In this document: in pieces, positions 1 through 5,183 of the stretch
How the letters are laid out: every line of letters begins with the position of its first letter
How positions within the stretch are numbered: the stretch's first letter is position 1
From: Acidobacteriaceae bacterium
GTDB taxonomy: Bacteria > Acidobacteriota > Terriglobia > Terriglobales > Acidobacteriaceae
Assembly: GCA_003162255.1 (NCBI GenBank)
Contig: PMMJ01000506.1
Coordinates: forward strand, 1 to 5,255
Reading direction: 5' to 3'
Length of the DNA stretch: 5,255 nucleotides
Translations under genes and position numbers: made by a program
Notes under the pieces: generated by a model
What the model was told of the DNA's origin: nothing
Databases searched by the model: none
Seen by the model: the letters and a program-made list of their open reading frames with translations, nothing else

Positions 1-530
1 TTCTGGTACTTGAGGTAGTAGGCGTGCTCCCAGACGTCGTTGCCGAAGATGGGATGGAGGCCTTGCGAGATGGGGCTGTCCTGGTTCGGAGTGCTGAGGA
101 TTTTCACTTCGCCTTTTGCGTCTCCTGCCAGCCACACCCATCCGCTGCCGAACTGGGCTACGCCGGCGGCGTTGAATTTTTCCTGGAAGGTCTTGAAGTC
201 GCCAAACGTTTTCTTGATCGCGTCGGCGATGGGGCCGGTGGGATCGCCTCCGCCGTGGGGCTTCATGATGTTCCAGAACATGGTGTGATTGACGTGACCT
301 CCGCCATTGTTGCGGACGGCGCCGCGGATGTCTTCGGGGACGGCGCTCAGGTCGCGGAGCAGATCTTCCGCAGTTTTCTTGTGCAGCTCGGGATGCTTGT
401 CGAGGGCCGCGTTCAGGTTCTTGACGTAAGCGGCGTGATGCATGTCGTGATGCAGATGCATCGTCTTTTCGTCGATGGTGGGTTCAAGCGCCGTGTAATC
501 GTACGGCAGCGGGGGCAGTTCATGCGGCAT
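1..530 (-). CDS. sodA: Superoxide dismutase, Mn/Fe family (C-terminus cut off by window edge)
   Basis: Disproportionates superoxide to oxygen and hydrogen peroxide. No signal peptide is seen, so it is probably cytoplasmic. The 176 visible residues align almost without gaps to E. coli SodA. All four metal ligands are present: His27 (in HLHHDMHH), His82 (in NHTMFW), Asp165 and His169 (in DVWEHAYYLKYQ). The second-shell residues His31, Tyr35, Trp131 and Trp133 (in FGSGWVW) are also kept. Gly76-Gly77-Gly78 before His82 and Gln150 in NQDSP are the pattern of Mn-type rather than Fe-type enzymes, though a cambialistic enzyme cannot be excluded. The family is usually 200-210 residues, so about 25-30 C-terminal residues lie beyond position 1. 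The ATG at 528-530 is preceded by a strong GGAGG (540-544) with a 9-nt spacer. It is transcribed divergently from serA. Confidence 0.96.
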   Translation of the reverse strand, partial: MPHELPPLPYDYTALEPTIDEKTMHLHHDMHHAAYVKNLNAALDKHPELHKKTAEDLLRDLSAVPEDIRGAVRNNGGGHVNHTMFWNIMKPHGGGDPTGPIADAIKKTFGDFKTFQEKFNAAGVAQFGSGWVWLAGDAKGEVKILSTPNQDSPISQGLHPIFGNDVWEHAYYLKYQ

Positions 531-539
531 TTTTTGTTT

Positions 540-544
540 CCTCC
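540..544 (-). promoter_or_regulatory. Ribosome binding site of superoxide dismutase
   Basis: GGAGG on the minus strand lies 9 nt before the ATG at 530. It fixes this start, which also matches the usual N-terminus of the family (LPPLPYDY). Confidence 0.8.
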
Positions 545-577
545 AAAGCGTTATGGATGATGGGGGCGAGCAGAAAG

Positions 578-583
578 ATTCTA
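578..583 (-). promoter_or_regulatory. Candidate -10 element for superoxide dismutase
   Basis: TAGAAT on the minus strand matches the sigma-70 -10 consensus at five of six positions and would give a leader of about 40 nt. No convincing -35 hexamer lies 16-18 bp upstream, so this is a weak prediction. Confidence 0.25.
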
Positions 584-600
584 CGCCATGACAATGCTCG

Positions 601-649
601 CTGCCGAGCTTCGCTCGGCTTGGACGGCCGAGGGCGGCCGTCCCTACAC
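601..649 (+). repeat. Dispersed palindromic repeat, copy R1 (short form, two hairpins)
   Basis: The first hairpin has 7-bp arms, GCCGAGC (603-609) and GCTCGGC (613-619), around a TTC loop. The second has perfect 8-bp arms, GGACGGCC (622-629) and GGCCGTCC (636-643), around a 6-nt loop. The start matches the copies at 4295-4378 and 5184-5255, and the end (GTCCCTACAC) matches the 3' end of the 4295-4378 copy. The middle block present in those copies is missing. It sits between the divergent sod and serA genes, so it could separate their promoters. Confidence 0.8.
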
Positions 650-650
650 T

Positions 651-656
651 TATAAT
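651..656 (+). promoter_or_regulatory. Candidate -10 element for serA
   Basis: A perfect TATAAT immediately downstream of repeat R1, about 40 bp before the serA start. The -35 region would fall inside the second hairpin of R1 and does not resemble TTGACA, so only the -10 half is supported. Confidence 0.35.
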
Positions 657-685
657 TATCGTTGATCATTTTGCGATTGAATTCC

Positions 686-693
686 GGGGAGGG
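686..693 (+). promoter_or_regulatory. Ribosome binding site of serA
   Basis: The purine run GGGGAGGG ends 3 nt before the TTG start codon. No in-frame ATG fits the family N-terminus, so this site together with the protein alignment decides for the TTG start. Confidence 0.65.
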
Positions 694-696
694 TCT

Positions 697-1899
697 TTGA
701 AGGTTTTATTGCTGGAGAATATTAGCGGGGTAGCGGTTTCTCAGTTTGAAGAAGCTGGGTTTGTGGTCGAGTCGCTTAAGGGCGCGCTGGACGAGCGCGA
801 GCTCATCGAGAAGGTGCGCGGGACTTCGATCCTGGGCGTGCGCTCAAAGACCCACATCACGGCGGCGGTGCTGGATGCTGCGCCGGAGCTGGTGTCGGTG
901 GGGGCGTTCTGCATTGGCGTCGACAAGATCGATCGGGCGGCTTCGAGCGAGCGGGGGATTGGGGTGTTTAACGATCCGCACTCGAACAGCCGGTCGGTGG
1001 CCGAGTTGGCGATGGGGGAGATCATCCTGCTGCTGCGGCGAACATTTGAGGCTAGTACGCAACTGCATGGCGGAGTGTGGAACAAATCGTCGGCGGGATC
1101 GCATGAGGTGCGCGGGCTCACTTTGGGGATTGTCGGCTACGGGAAGATCGGGTCGCAGGTGTCGGATCTGGCGGAGGCTATGGGCATGCGCGTGGTGTTT
1201 CATGATGTGGCGCACGTGCTGGCGCGCGGGAATGCGCGTGCGGTGAGCTTTCGCGAATTGGTGGAAACTTCCGACGTCATTACTTTGCATGTGGATGGAA
1301 AGGCGCAGAACCAGAATTTGTTTGGCGAAGATGAGATCCGCGGAATGAAAGATGGAGCTTGCCTGATCAATCTTAGTCGCGGGTTTGTGGTGGATCATGA
1401 GGCTTTGGCCCGGCATTTGAAGAATGGGAAGCTGGGGGGAGCGGCGGTGGACGTGTTTCCGCAGGAGCCGGAGACGGGGGGCACATTTTCCAATCCGCTG
1501 CGCGGGCTGCCTAATGTGATTTTGACGCCTCATATTGGCGGCAGTACCGAGGAGGCGCAGCAGAATATCGGGCAGTTTGTTTCGGCACGGATGATTGAGT
1601 ACTTCAGGAGCGGGAATTCTTTGCTGAGTGTGAACCTGCCGCATTGTCATCTGGACTATGATCCGGGATCGCACCGGCTGCTGCATATACACCACAATGT
1701 GCCGGGAATTTTGCGGGCGATTAACGACATCCTGGCAGATCGTGGGATCAATATTGACCGGCAGGTGCTGGATACTCGCGGGCCGCTGGGCTATGCGATT
1801 TACGACATCAATCGGGCTTGCGATGAGGCGTTGCTGGCGAAACTGCGCGCCGTCCCGCAGACGATTCGGGTGCGGGTGCCGGGAGAGGTCAGAGGTTAG
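697..1899 (+). CDS. serA: D-3-phosphoglycerate dehydrogenase with C-terminal ACT domain
   Basis: Oxidises 3-phosphoglycerate to 3-phosphohydroxypyruvate with NAD+, the first step of serine biosynthesis; cytoplasmic. The 400 residues follow the E. coli SerA layout. The substrate loop is VRSKTHIT (48-55). The Rossmann motif GYGKIG spans 147-152, with Asp170 as the likely NAD-selecting acid. The catalytic set is Arg228 (LSRG), Glu257 (PQEP) and His279 (TPHIGGST). An ACT domain starts near 327, and its serine-contact positions His332, Asn334 (HIHHNVPG) and Asn352 (GINI) are kept, so feedback inhibition by serine is likely. The start is TTG, preceded by GGGGAGGG, and the protein begins MKVLLLENIS. 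The last four residues (EVRG) and the stop codon come from a 7-bp tandem repeat and include a rare AGA codon. It converges with the hydrolase gene downstream. Confidence 0.95.
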   Translation: MKVLLLENISGVAVSQFEEAGFVVESLKGALDERELIEKVRGTSILGVRSKTHITAAVLDAAPELVSVGAFCIGVDKIDRAASSERGIGVFNDPHSNSRSVAELAMGEIILLLRRTFEASTQLHGGVWNKSSAGSHEVRGLTLGIVGYGKIGSQVSDLAEAMGMRVVFHDVAHVLARGNARAVSFRELVETSDVITLHVDGKAQNQNLFGEDEIRGMKDGACLINLSRGFVVDHEALARHLKNGKLGGAAVDVFPQEPETGGTFSNPLRGLPNVILTPHIGGSTEEAQQNIGQFVSARMIEYFRSGNSLLSVNLPHCHLDYDPGSHRLLHIHHNVPGILRAINDILADRGINIDRQVLDTRGPLGYAIYDINRACDEALLAKLRAVPQTIRVRVPGEVRG

Positions 1900-1910
1900 A
1901 GGGCAGAGGA
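1885..1910 (+). repeat. Heptamer tandem repeat across the serA stop codon
   Basis: Units are GAGGTCA, GAGGTTA, GAGGGCA and a partial GAGGA, giving 3.7 copies with a strict 7-bp period. The serA TAG (1897-1899) spans the junction of the second and third units, so the repeat forms both the C-terminal tail and the start of the intergenic space. Confidence 0.75.
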
Positions 1911-1989
1911 GACGGCGTTGGGCTTCACAGGAGCGTTATTGGTGTAATCGAGATTTTTCGACAATTTCAGAAGTCCACAGGGCCAGTTG

Positions 1990-3045
1990 TTACCTTGACC
2001 CTCTGATCTCGTTAGCAGTATGCGGCCATTGGCCATTTAGGAAGGCTCCGATTTCGTGGATAGCTTCTGGCTTTTCCTCCAAAGCCATATGGCCCGCGTC
2101 TGGAATCAGCAAAAGTCTGGCTCCCGGAATAGCTTTGACCCATTCCCGAGTGGCATCGAGCGGGACATTGGTTTTTTCGCCCTCGACCACCAAGACGGGA
2201 ACCTTCAGCTTCGCGAGCATCGGACGTAGGTCAAAATCGCCGAGCGAGCTCATGACCGCATCAGCTACGAGATCCAGATTCCTGATAGCAGCCGGAGGTT
2301 CGCCGCATAGACCTGCCACTTCCCTGCCGGCAATCGTAGCCTCCGGCCTGCTGGCATCGTAGCTTTTAGGATTGAAAAAATACGGACCCAGAAGGATACG
2401 AAATCTCTCCATGCACAGCGCCCGGATCCGATCATCGATTGCCGTTCCCCATTCATTTTCGATTTCCTTCAGGCGAGCCGCGTCCTTAGGAGCAATCAGC
2501 GATTCAATTTTCTCCTCGCGTTGCTGCTCGTATGGTTTGTTGGCGGCCCACATGGGATCCAAGAAAACGATTCGCCCGACCCGCTCGGGGTGAGCATCCG
2601 CATAGAGCGCCGCCAATACAGAACCCCACGAGATACCGATCAAACTCATTTTTTGGATGCCAAAGTGTTCGCGGAGTGCCTCAAGGTCGCGAACGTGGCT
2701 CGCGGCGGTAAGCATGCTCGGATCTTTCACAACATCGGAGCGGCCCCCGCCCCGCTGATCGTACATGACTACCGTATGCTCCTTGTCCGCTAACGTGTCC
2801 CCAAGGAACTCACCATTTGCCAAGCTGGCACCCGGTCCTCCGTGCAGGAGTACGATGAAGTCACTTCCTTCGCCGACCCTGCGATAGAACAGGCGCACAT
2901 TGTCCGCGCCGGCAAGATGGCCCTCCTGCACCAAGGCCTGCTTGAGTTCAGGGTCGGGCTTCAGAGCGGAAGCCGGAGCCTGGGCAAGCATGGCCGTGGC
3001 GGGCCAAGCGACCAGAAGGGATAGCAGAATGTGGATTCGTTGCAC
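1990..3045 (-). CDS. Secreted alpha/beta-hydrolase fold protein (proline iminopeptidase-like)
   Basis: A 351-residue alpha/beta hydrolase; substrate unknown. Residues 1-22 look like a Sec signal peptide (Arg3, hydrophobic 6-18, possible cleavage after AQA), implying periplasm or export. The fold markers are HGGPG (68-72, oxyanion hole), DQRGGGRS (96-103) and the nucleophile elbow GISWGS with Ser139; His319 sits in DAGHMALEEKP. HGGPG together with DQRGxGRS resembles S33 prolyl iminopeptidases, but also many uncharacterised hydrolases. The position three residues after Gly289, where the triad Asp is usually found, is Thr292 (GEKTNVPLD); Asp297 or Glu290 could substitute. The start is GTG at 3043-3045 with GGAGGG 5 nt upstream. 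The last codons (NEIRGSR) contain rare AGA and AGG and resemble the heptamer repeat at the serA end. Confidence 0.88.
   Translation of the reverse strand: MQRIHILLSLLVAWPATAMLAQAPASALKPDPELKQALVQEGHLAGADNVRLFYRRVGEGSDFIVLLHGGPGASLANGEFLGDTLADKEHTVVMYDQRGGGRSDVVKDPSMLTAASHVRDLEALREHFGIQKMSLIGISWGSVLAALYADAHPERVGRIVFLDPMWAANKPYEQQREEKIESLIAPKDAARLKEIENEWGTAIDDRIRALCMERFRILLGPYFFNPKSYDASRPEATIAGREVAGLCGEPPAAIRNLDLVADAVMSSLGDFDLRPMLAKLKVPVLVVEGEKTNVPLDATREWVKAIPGARLLLIPDAGHMALEEKPEAIHEIGAFLNGQWPHTANEIRGSR
1996..2010 (-). repeat. Degenerate heptamer repeat at the 3' end of the hydrolase gene
   Basis: On the minus strand GAGATCA is followed by GAGGGTCA (one extra base). It is related to the GAGGTCA units at 1885-1910 but inverted: GAGGTCAGAGG (1885-1895) against GAGATCAGAGG (2010 to 2000 on the minus strand) matches at 10 of 11 bases. 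It encodes E-I-R-G-S near the C-terminus. Confidence 0.5.
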
Positions 3046-3050
3046 GACAA

Positions 3051-3056
3051 CCCTCC
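3051..3056 (-). promoter_or_regulatory. Ribosome binding site of the hydrolase
   Basis: GGAGGG on the minus strand lies 5 nt before the GTG at 3045. It decides for the GTG start, since the nearest upstream ATG (3059) is out of frame. Confidence 0.7.
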
Positions 3057-3085
3057 ATTATGACTCGGAATTGAAGTTCAGCCGG

Positions 3086-3115
3086 ACTATAGACCTCAGG
3101 GCGGGATTTCCGCAA
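3086..3115 (-). promoter_or_regulatory. Candidate sigma-70 promoter for the hydrolase
   Basis: On the minus strand a -35 TTGCGG (3115 to 3110) and a -10 TATAGT (3091 to 3086) are separated by 18 bp, about 40 bp before the GTG start. The -10 matches five of six consensus bases and the -35 three of six. This suggests the gene is transcribed separately from tsaC upstream. Confidence 0.45.
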
Positions 3116-3157
3116 TCGCCAGCAGGCAGTGGCGCGAGCATAGGTGTTTCTAAGCTC

Positions 3158-3192
3158 ACTTGACGCTAACAGCGATTGCAAATTACTTGACG
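3158..3192. repeat. Pair of 8-bp direct repeats ACTTGACG
   Basis: Two identical ACTTGACG copies (3158-3165 and 3185-3192) start 27 bp apart in the spacer between tsaC and the hydrolase, upstream of the hydrolase promoter candidate. They could be an operator or chance; nothing else in the sequence decides. Confidence 0.3.
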
Positions 3193-3204
3193 TTGGGCTC
3201 CTTT

Positions 3205-4206
3205 CTATTCGCTTGTTGCGGCGCGTTTGAGGCGGTCGTTTATGGCTTCCCACTCGGGCGTACTGGGCGGGAAATCGACTGCGATCCAGTTGTAATTTGC
3301 GGCGTCGGCCTGGTGAAGAACTTCGTAGAGAGCAGCAGCGTAGTTGGCGGCGGATTGCGACATCTGGCGCACGGTGATGTTGGTGCGGCTGGGCGGATGC
3401 TGGTGCCGCAGGTAGATTCCATGGCCCTGATCGGGCACTTTCCCATTGGCCGTCAAATATAAAGTGGTGCGCGGGCTGTAGTGGCGTGGGTGCATTCCGG
3501 GCGCGGGATGGGCTCCGGATGCAACTTCTTGCGCGGAGGCTATGGGGCCGACTAGCGCTTCCAGTTCCGTGCGCGAAATTCCGCCGGGGCGGTACAAGAT
3601 CGGAGCGGGCTCGGCTAGCGAGAGCACGGTGGATTCGATGCCCACGGTGCACGGGCCGCCGTCGAGGATGTAGTCGACCTCGCTGCCCAGGCCGGTCCGG
3701 ACGTGGTCGGCGGTAGTGGGAGAGAGTTCGGTGAAGCGGTTGGCGCTGGGTGCGGCGAGCGGAGTGCCGGCGGCGCAGATCAGGGCTAGCGCGATCGGAT
3801 GCGCGGGCATGCGGAGACCTACCGTGGGCAGGCCGGCGGTGACGATTTGAGGAATGGTGCGCGCTGCCTCGCTTTGCTCGGCGGGGTGGACGAGGGCGTC
3901 CGCCCCAACGTGAGTTGTGGGAAGGACTAAGGTCAGTGGTCCGGGCCAGAATTTCTTTGCCAGGCGGTCGGCGGCTTCTGGCCAGTTCGCTACTAGCGAC
4001 TGCGCCATTTCGATGGAGGCTACGTGGACGATGAGGGGGCTGGTGGCGGGTCTGCGTTTGACGGCGTAGATGCGGGCCACGGCTTTGGCGTCGAGAGCGT
4101 TCGCTCCGAGACCGTACACGGTTTCGGTGGGGAAGGCTACCAGGCGTCCGGCGCGGAGAAGGCGGGCGGCGTGGGCGATTTCGCCGGGGTCGGCGGTTGG
4201 GGGCAT
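3205..4206 (-). CDS. tsaC: L-threonylcarbamoyladenylate synthase, two-domain Sua5 type
   Basis: Makes threonylcarbamoyl-AMP from threonine, bicarbonate and ATP for the t6A37 modification of ANN-decoding tRNAs; cytoplasmic. From the ATG at 4204-4206 the protein has 333 residues. The YrdC domain (about 7-215) carries PTETVYGLG (26-34), the KxR motif at Lys50/Arg52 followed by PLIVHV, SAN (154-156) and GIESTVLSL (189-197). The linker APGMHPRHYSP (235-245) leads into a Sua5 domain ending AINDRLKRAA, so this is the long Sua5/YwlC form rather than short E. coli TsaC. Compared with the usual Sua5 pattern about 14 extra residues lie between PLTLVL and VTAG (roughly 98-117). The frame stays open to a GTG at 4254, but those 16 residues are translated heptamer repeat and lie upstream of the best promoter, so the ATG is preferred. 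No clear Shine-Dalgarno site precedes it. Confidence 0.93.
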   Translation of the reverse strand: MPPTADPGEIAHAARLLRAGRLVAFPTETVYGLGANALDAKAVARIYAVKRRPATSPLIVHVASIEMAQSLVANWPEAADRLAKKFWPGPLTLVLPTTHVGADALVHPAEQSEAARTIPQIVTAGLPTVGLRMPAHPIALALICAAGTPLAAPSANRFTELSPTTADHVRTGLGSEVDYILDGGPCTVGIESTVLSLAEPAPILYRPGGISRTELEALVGPIASAQEVASGAHPAPGMHPRHYSPRTTLYLTANGKVPDQGHGIYLRHQHPPSRTNITVRQMSQSAANYAAALYEVLHQADAANYNWIAVDFPPSTPEWEAINDRLKRAATSE

Positions 4207-4210
4207 AGCT

Positions 4211-4249
4211 GATTGTAGATTGCAGAGGTTGGATTTTGGATTAGAGAAG
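4211..4249. repeat. Heptamer-period array in the tsaC leader
   Basis: On the plus strand units of exactly 7 bp read GATTGTA, GATTGCA, GAGGTTG, GATTTTG, GATTAGA and a partial GAAG. The GAGG-type unit links it to the arrays at 1885-1910 and 1996-2010. It lies directly before the tsaC ATG and contains the candidate -10 element. Confidence 0.6.
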
Positions 4250-4261
4250 CGCACGGCTCAA
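4233..4261 (-). promoter_or_regulatory. Candidate promoter for tsaC
   Basis: On the minus strand TTGAGC (4261 to 4256) and CAAAAT (4238 to 4233) are separated by 17 bp, each matching four of six consensus bases. Transcription would start about 20 nt before the ATG at 4206, which excludes the longer GTG-started reading. The match is modest. Confidence 0.3.
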
Positions 4262-4294
4262 CTCGCATCTTCGGCGACTCCAGCGTGGCTGTGC

Positions 4295-4378
4295 TCACTG
4301 GCAGCCTGCCGAGCTTCGCTCGGTTTGGACCCTTCGGCTTTGCTCAGGGCAGGCTCGCGAGGGCGCCCGTCCCCACAC
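4295..4378 (+). repeat. Dispersed palindromic repeat, copy R2 (full form)
   Basis: Contains the inner hairpin CCGAGC (4309-4314), TTC loop, GCTCGG (4318-4323). It also has an outer inverted repeat AGCCTGCC (4303-4310) and GGCAGGCT (4348-4355). Its middle and 3' parts match R3 closely, including the identical block TTGGACCCTTCG and the identical stretch TCAGGGCAGGCTCGCGAGG (4344-4362). Its 3' end GTCCCCACAC resembles the end of R1. It lies between the BON gene and tsaC and could fold in the BON transcript, but has no U tract typical of an intrinsic terminator. Confidence 0.8.
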
Positions 4379-4400
4379 GAGCCTCGGCATGCTTGCGAAA

Positions 4401-5033
4401 CTACTTTTTCTTGTCGTCTTTCTTTTCCTGCTCTTCGACTACCAGGTTGTTGGTCACTGAGAATGCGCCGGGGACGCTGTTGGCCTGGATGCCGGCGATT
4501 TGTTTGTCCATCTGGCGGGCCACTACGCCTTCGAGCGTGATGTGTCCGTTGTTGACGATGATGTGAATGGGCGGAACGGCACGCAACTGATACTCGCTCA
4601 GGGCTTCGTTGCCGTAGATGGCACGATAGGTACCTCGGCGGATGCGGTCATCGTTGGAGGAGAGAGGCAGGACCTCGATGTTGTTGACCACTTTCTCGAC
4701 GCCTTCAATTCGTTTAACCACGTTTTCGGCGTCGGACTTGAGAGTGGGACGAGCGACCTGGCCGAGCAGGGTCACGGTTCCGTCAGGGTCGACTTTGTAG
4801 GAGAGGTTGTCGAACACTCCGTAGTAGGGGAGCATCACGAGTTCATGACGGACTTCCTTGACGATGCGGTCGATGCTCTTCTGATTGAGCGTGCCAGCCG
4901 GTGGGTTGTCCTGGAGGGCGGGACTGGCGAGAGCCGCCATCGAGAAAATCGTCGTTGACAGGATCATCATTGAGAAGATCGTCATTGAGAAGATCAGGGG
5001 GAGAGCTAGAACTGCGAGCCGTGTTTTCTTCAT
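4401..5033 (-). CDS. Secreted double BON-domain protein
   Basis: A 210-residue exported protein with two BON domains, a fold found in periplasmic OsmY-like proteins and thought to contact membranes or phospholipids; the exact role is unknown. The signal peptide spans about 1-36: KKTR, a long hydrophobic stretch, then AALA before SPALQ. BON1 is about 54-122, with DGTVTLLGQV and GVEKVVNNIEVLP. BON2 is about 129-198, with NNGHITLEGVV and VTNNLVVE. Hydrophobic strands followed by V-x-N-x-[IL]-V are typical of BON. The C-terminus is a highly charged tail, EEQEKKDDKKK. The hydrophobic core of the signal peptide consists of an imperfect pentapeptide repeat (IFSMT type) encoded by a 15-bp tandem repeat. 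The ATG has GAGG 8 nt upstream. The gene lies between repeats R2 and R3. Confidence 0.88.
   Translation of the reverse strand: MKKTRLAVLALPLIFSMTIFSMMILSTTIFSMAALASPALQDNPPAGTLNQKSIDRIVKEVRHELVMLPYYGVFDNLSYKVDPDGTVTLLGQVARPTLKSDAENVVKRIEGVEKVVNNIEVLPLSSNDDRIRRGTYRAIYGNEALSEYQLRAVPPIHIIVNNGHITLEGVVARQMDKQIAGIQANSVPGAFSVTNNLVVEEQEKKDDKKK
4942..4995. repeat. 15-bp tandem repeat inside the BON signal peptide
   Basis: Plus-strand units are GAGAAAATCGTCGTT (4942-4956), GACAGGATCATCATT (4957-4971), GAGAAGATCGTCATT (4972-4986) and a partial GAGAAGATC (4987-4995), about 3.6 copies. Because 15 is a multiple of three the frame is kept, and each unit adds five hydrophobic or small residues to the signal peptide core. 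Confidence 0.85.
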
Positions 5034-5041
5034 TGGGTTAA

Positions 5042-5070
5042 CCTCACGCAGGATTTTTTGGGATCGTGAG
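5042..5070 (-). promoter_or_regulatory. Hairpin overlapping the BON gene ribosome binding site
   Basis: In the minus-strand leader CUCACG (5070 to 5065) can pair with CGUGAG (5048 to 5043) as a 6-bp stem around a 16-nt loop. The Shine-Dalgarno GAGG (5045 to 5042) lies mostly in the 3' arm, so folding would hide it. The pairing is seen directly; a regulatory role is inference. Confidence 0.35.
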
Positions 5071-5159
5071 CGCTTCTGAAATCCTTCGCACCTTTCTGAC
5101 GCTGGAAAGGGTCTTGGGGTTGCTTTTTTCTTGAGGTGGGGGAACGACGGCTGGCTTCT

Positions 5160-5165
5160 TTTATA
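5160..5165 (-). promoter_or_regulatory. Candidate -10 element for the BON gene
   Basis: TATAAA on the minus strand, about 127 bp before the ATG. No good -35 hexamer is present at 16-18 bp. If real, it gives a leader of roughly 120 nt that contains the hairpin at 5043-5070. Confidence 0.25.
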
Positions 5166-5183
5166 GCGAATCCAAGGTCGCCG

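Noticed and set aside
24..560. A 178-codon plus-strand open frame
   Set aside because: Antisense to the superoxide dismutase, whose metal ligands and ribosome binding site are clear; the plus-strand product has no recognisable family.
844..1695. A 283-codon minus-strand open frame
   Set aside because: Lies entirely opposite serA, is rich in Arg, His and Gln as expected for a GC-rich shadow frame, and has no recognisable motif.
1940..1965. Possible terminator (TCGAGATTTTTCGA) between serA and the hydrolase
   Set aside because: The arms are only four bases and the T run lies in the loop rather than after the stem, so it does not fit an intrinsic terminator.
1658..2362. A 234-codon plus-strand open frame
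   Set aside because: Overlaps the serA 3' end in another frame and the hydrolase in antisense; composition is that of a shadow.
2948..3652. A 234-codon minus-strand open frame overlapping tsaC and the hydrolase
   Set aside because: Crosses two well-supported genes in a different frame, with Arg/Ser/Pro-rich low-information sequence and no domain.
4500..4958. A 152-codon plus-strand open frame
   Set aside because: Antisense to the BON-domain protein; its valine- and aspartate-rich translation mirrors that gene's codons.
3205..5033. A single hydrolase-tsaC-BON operon
   Set aside because: Gaps of 159 and 194 bp, separate promoter candidates and an intervening structured repeat argue against co-transcription, though read-through cannot be excluded.
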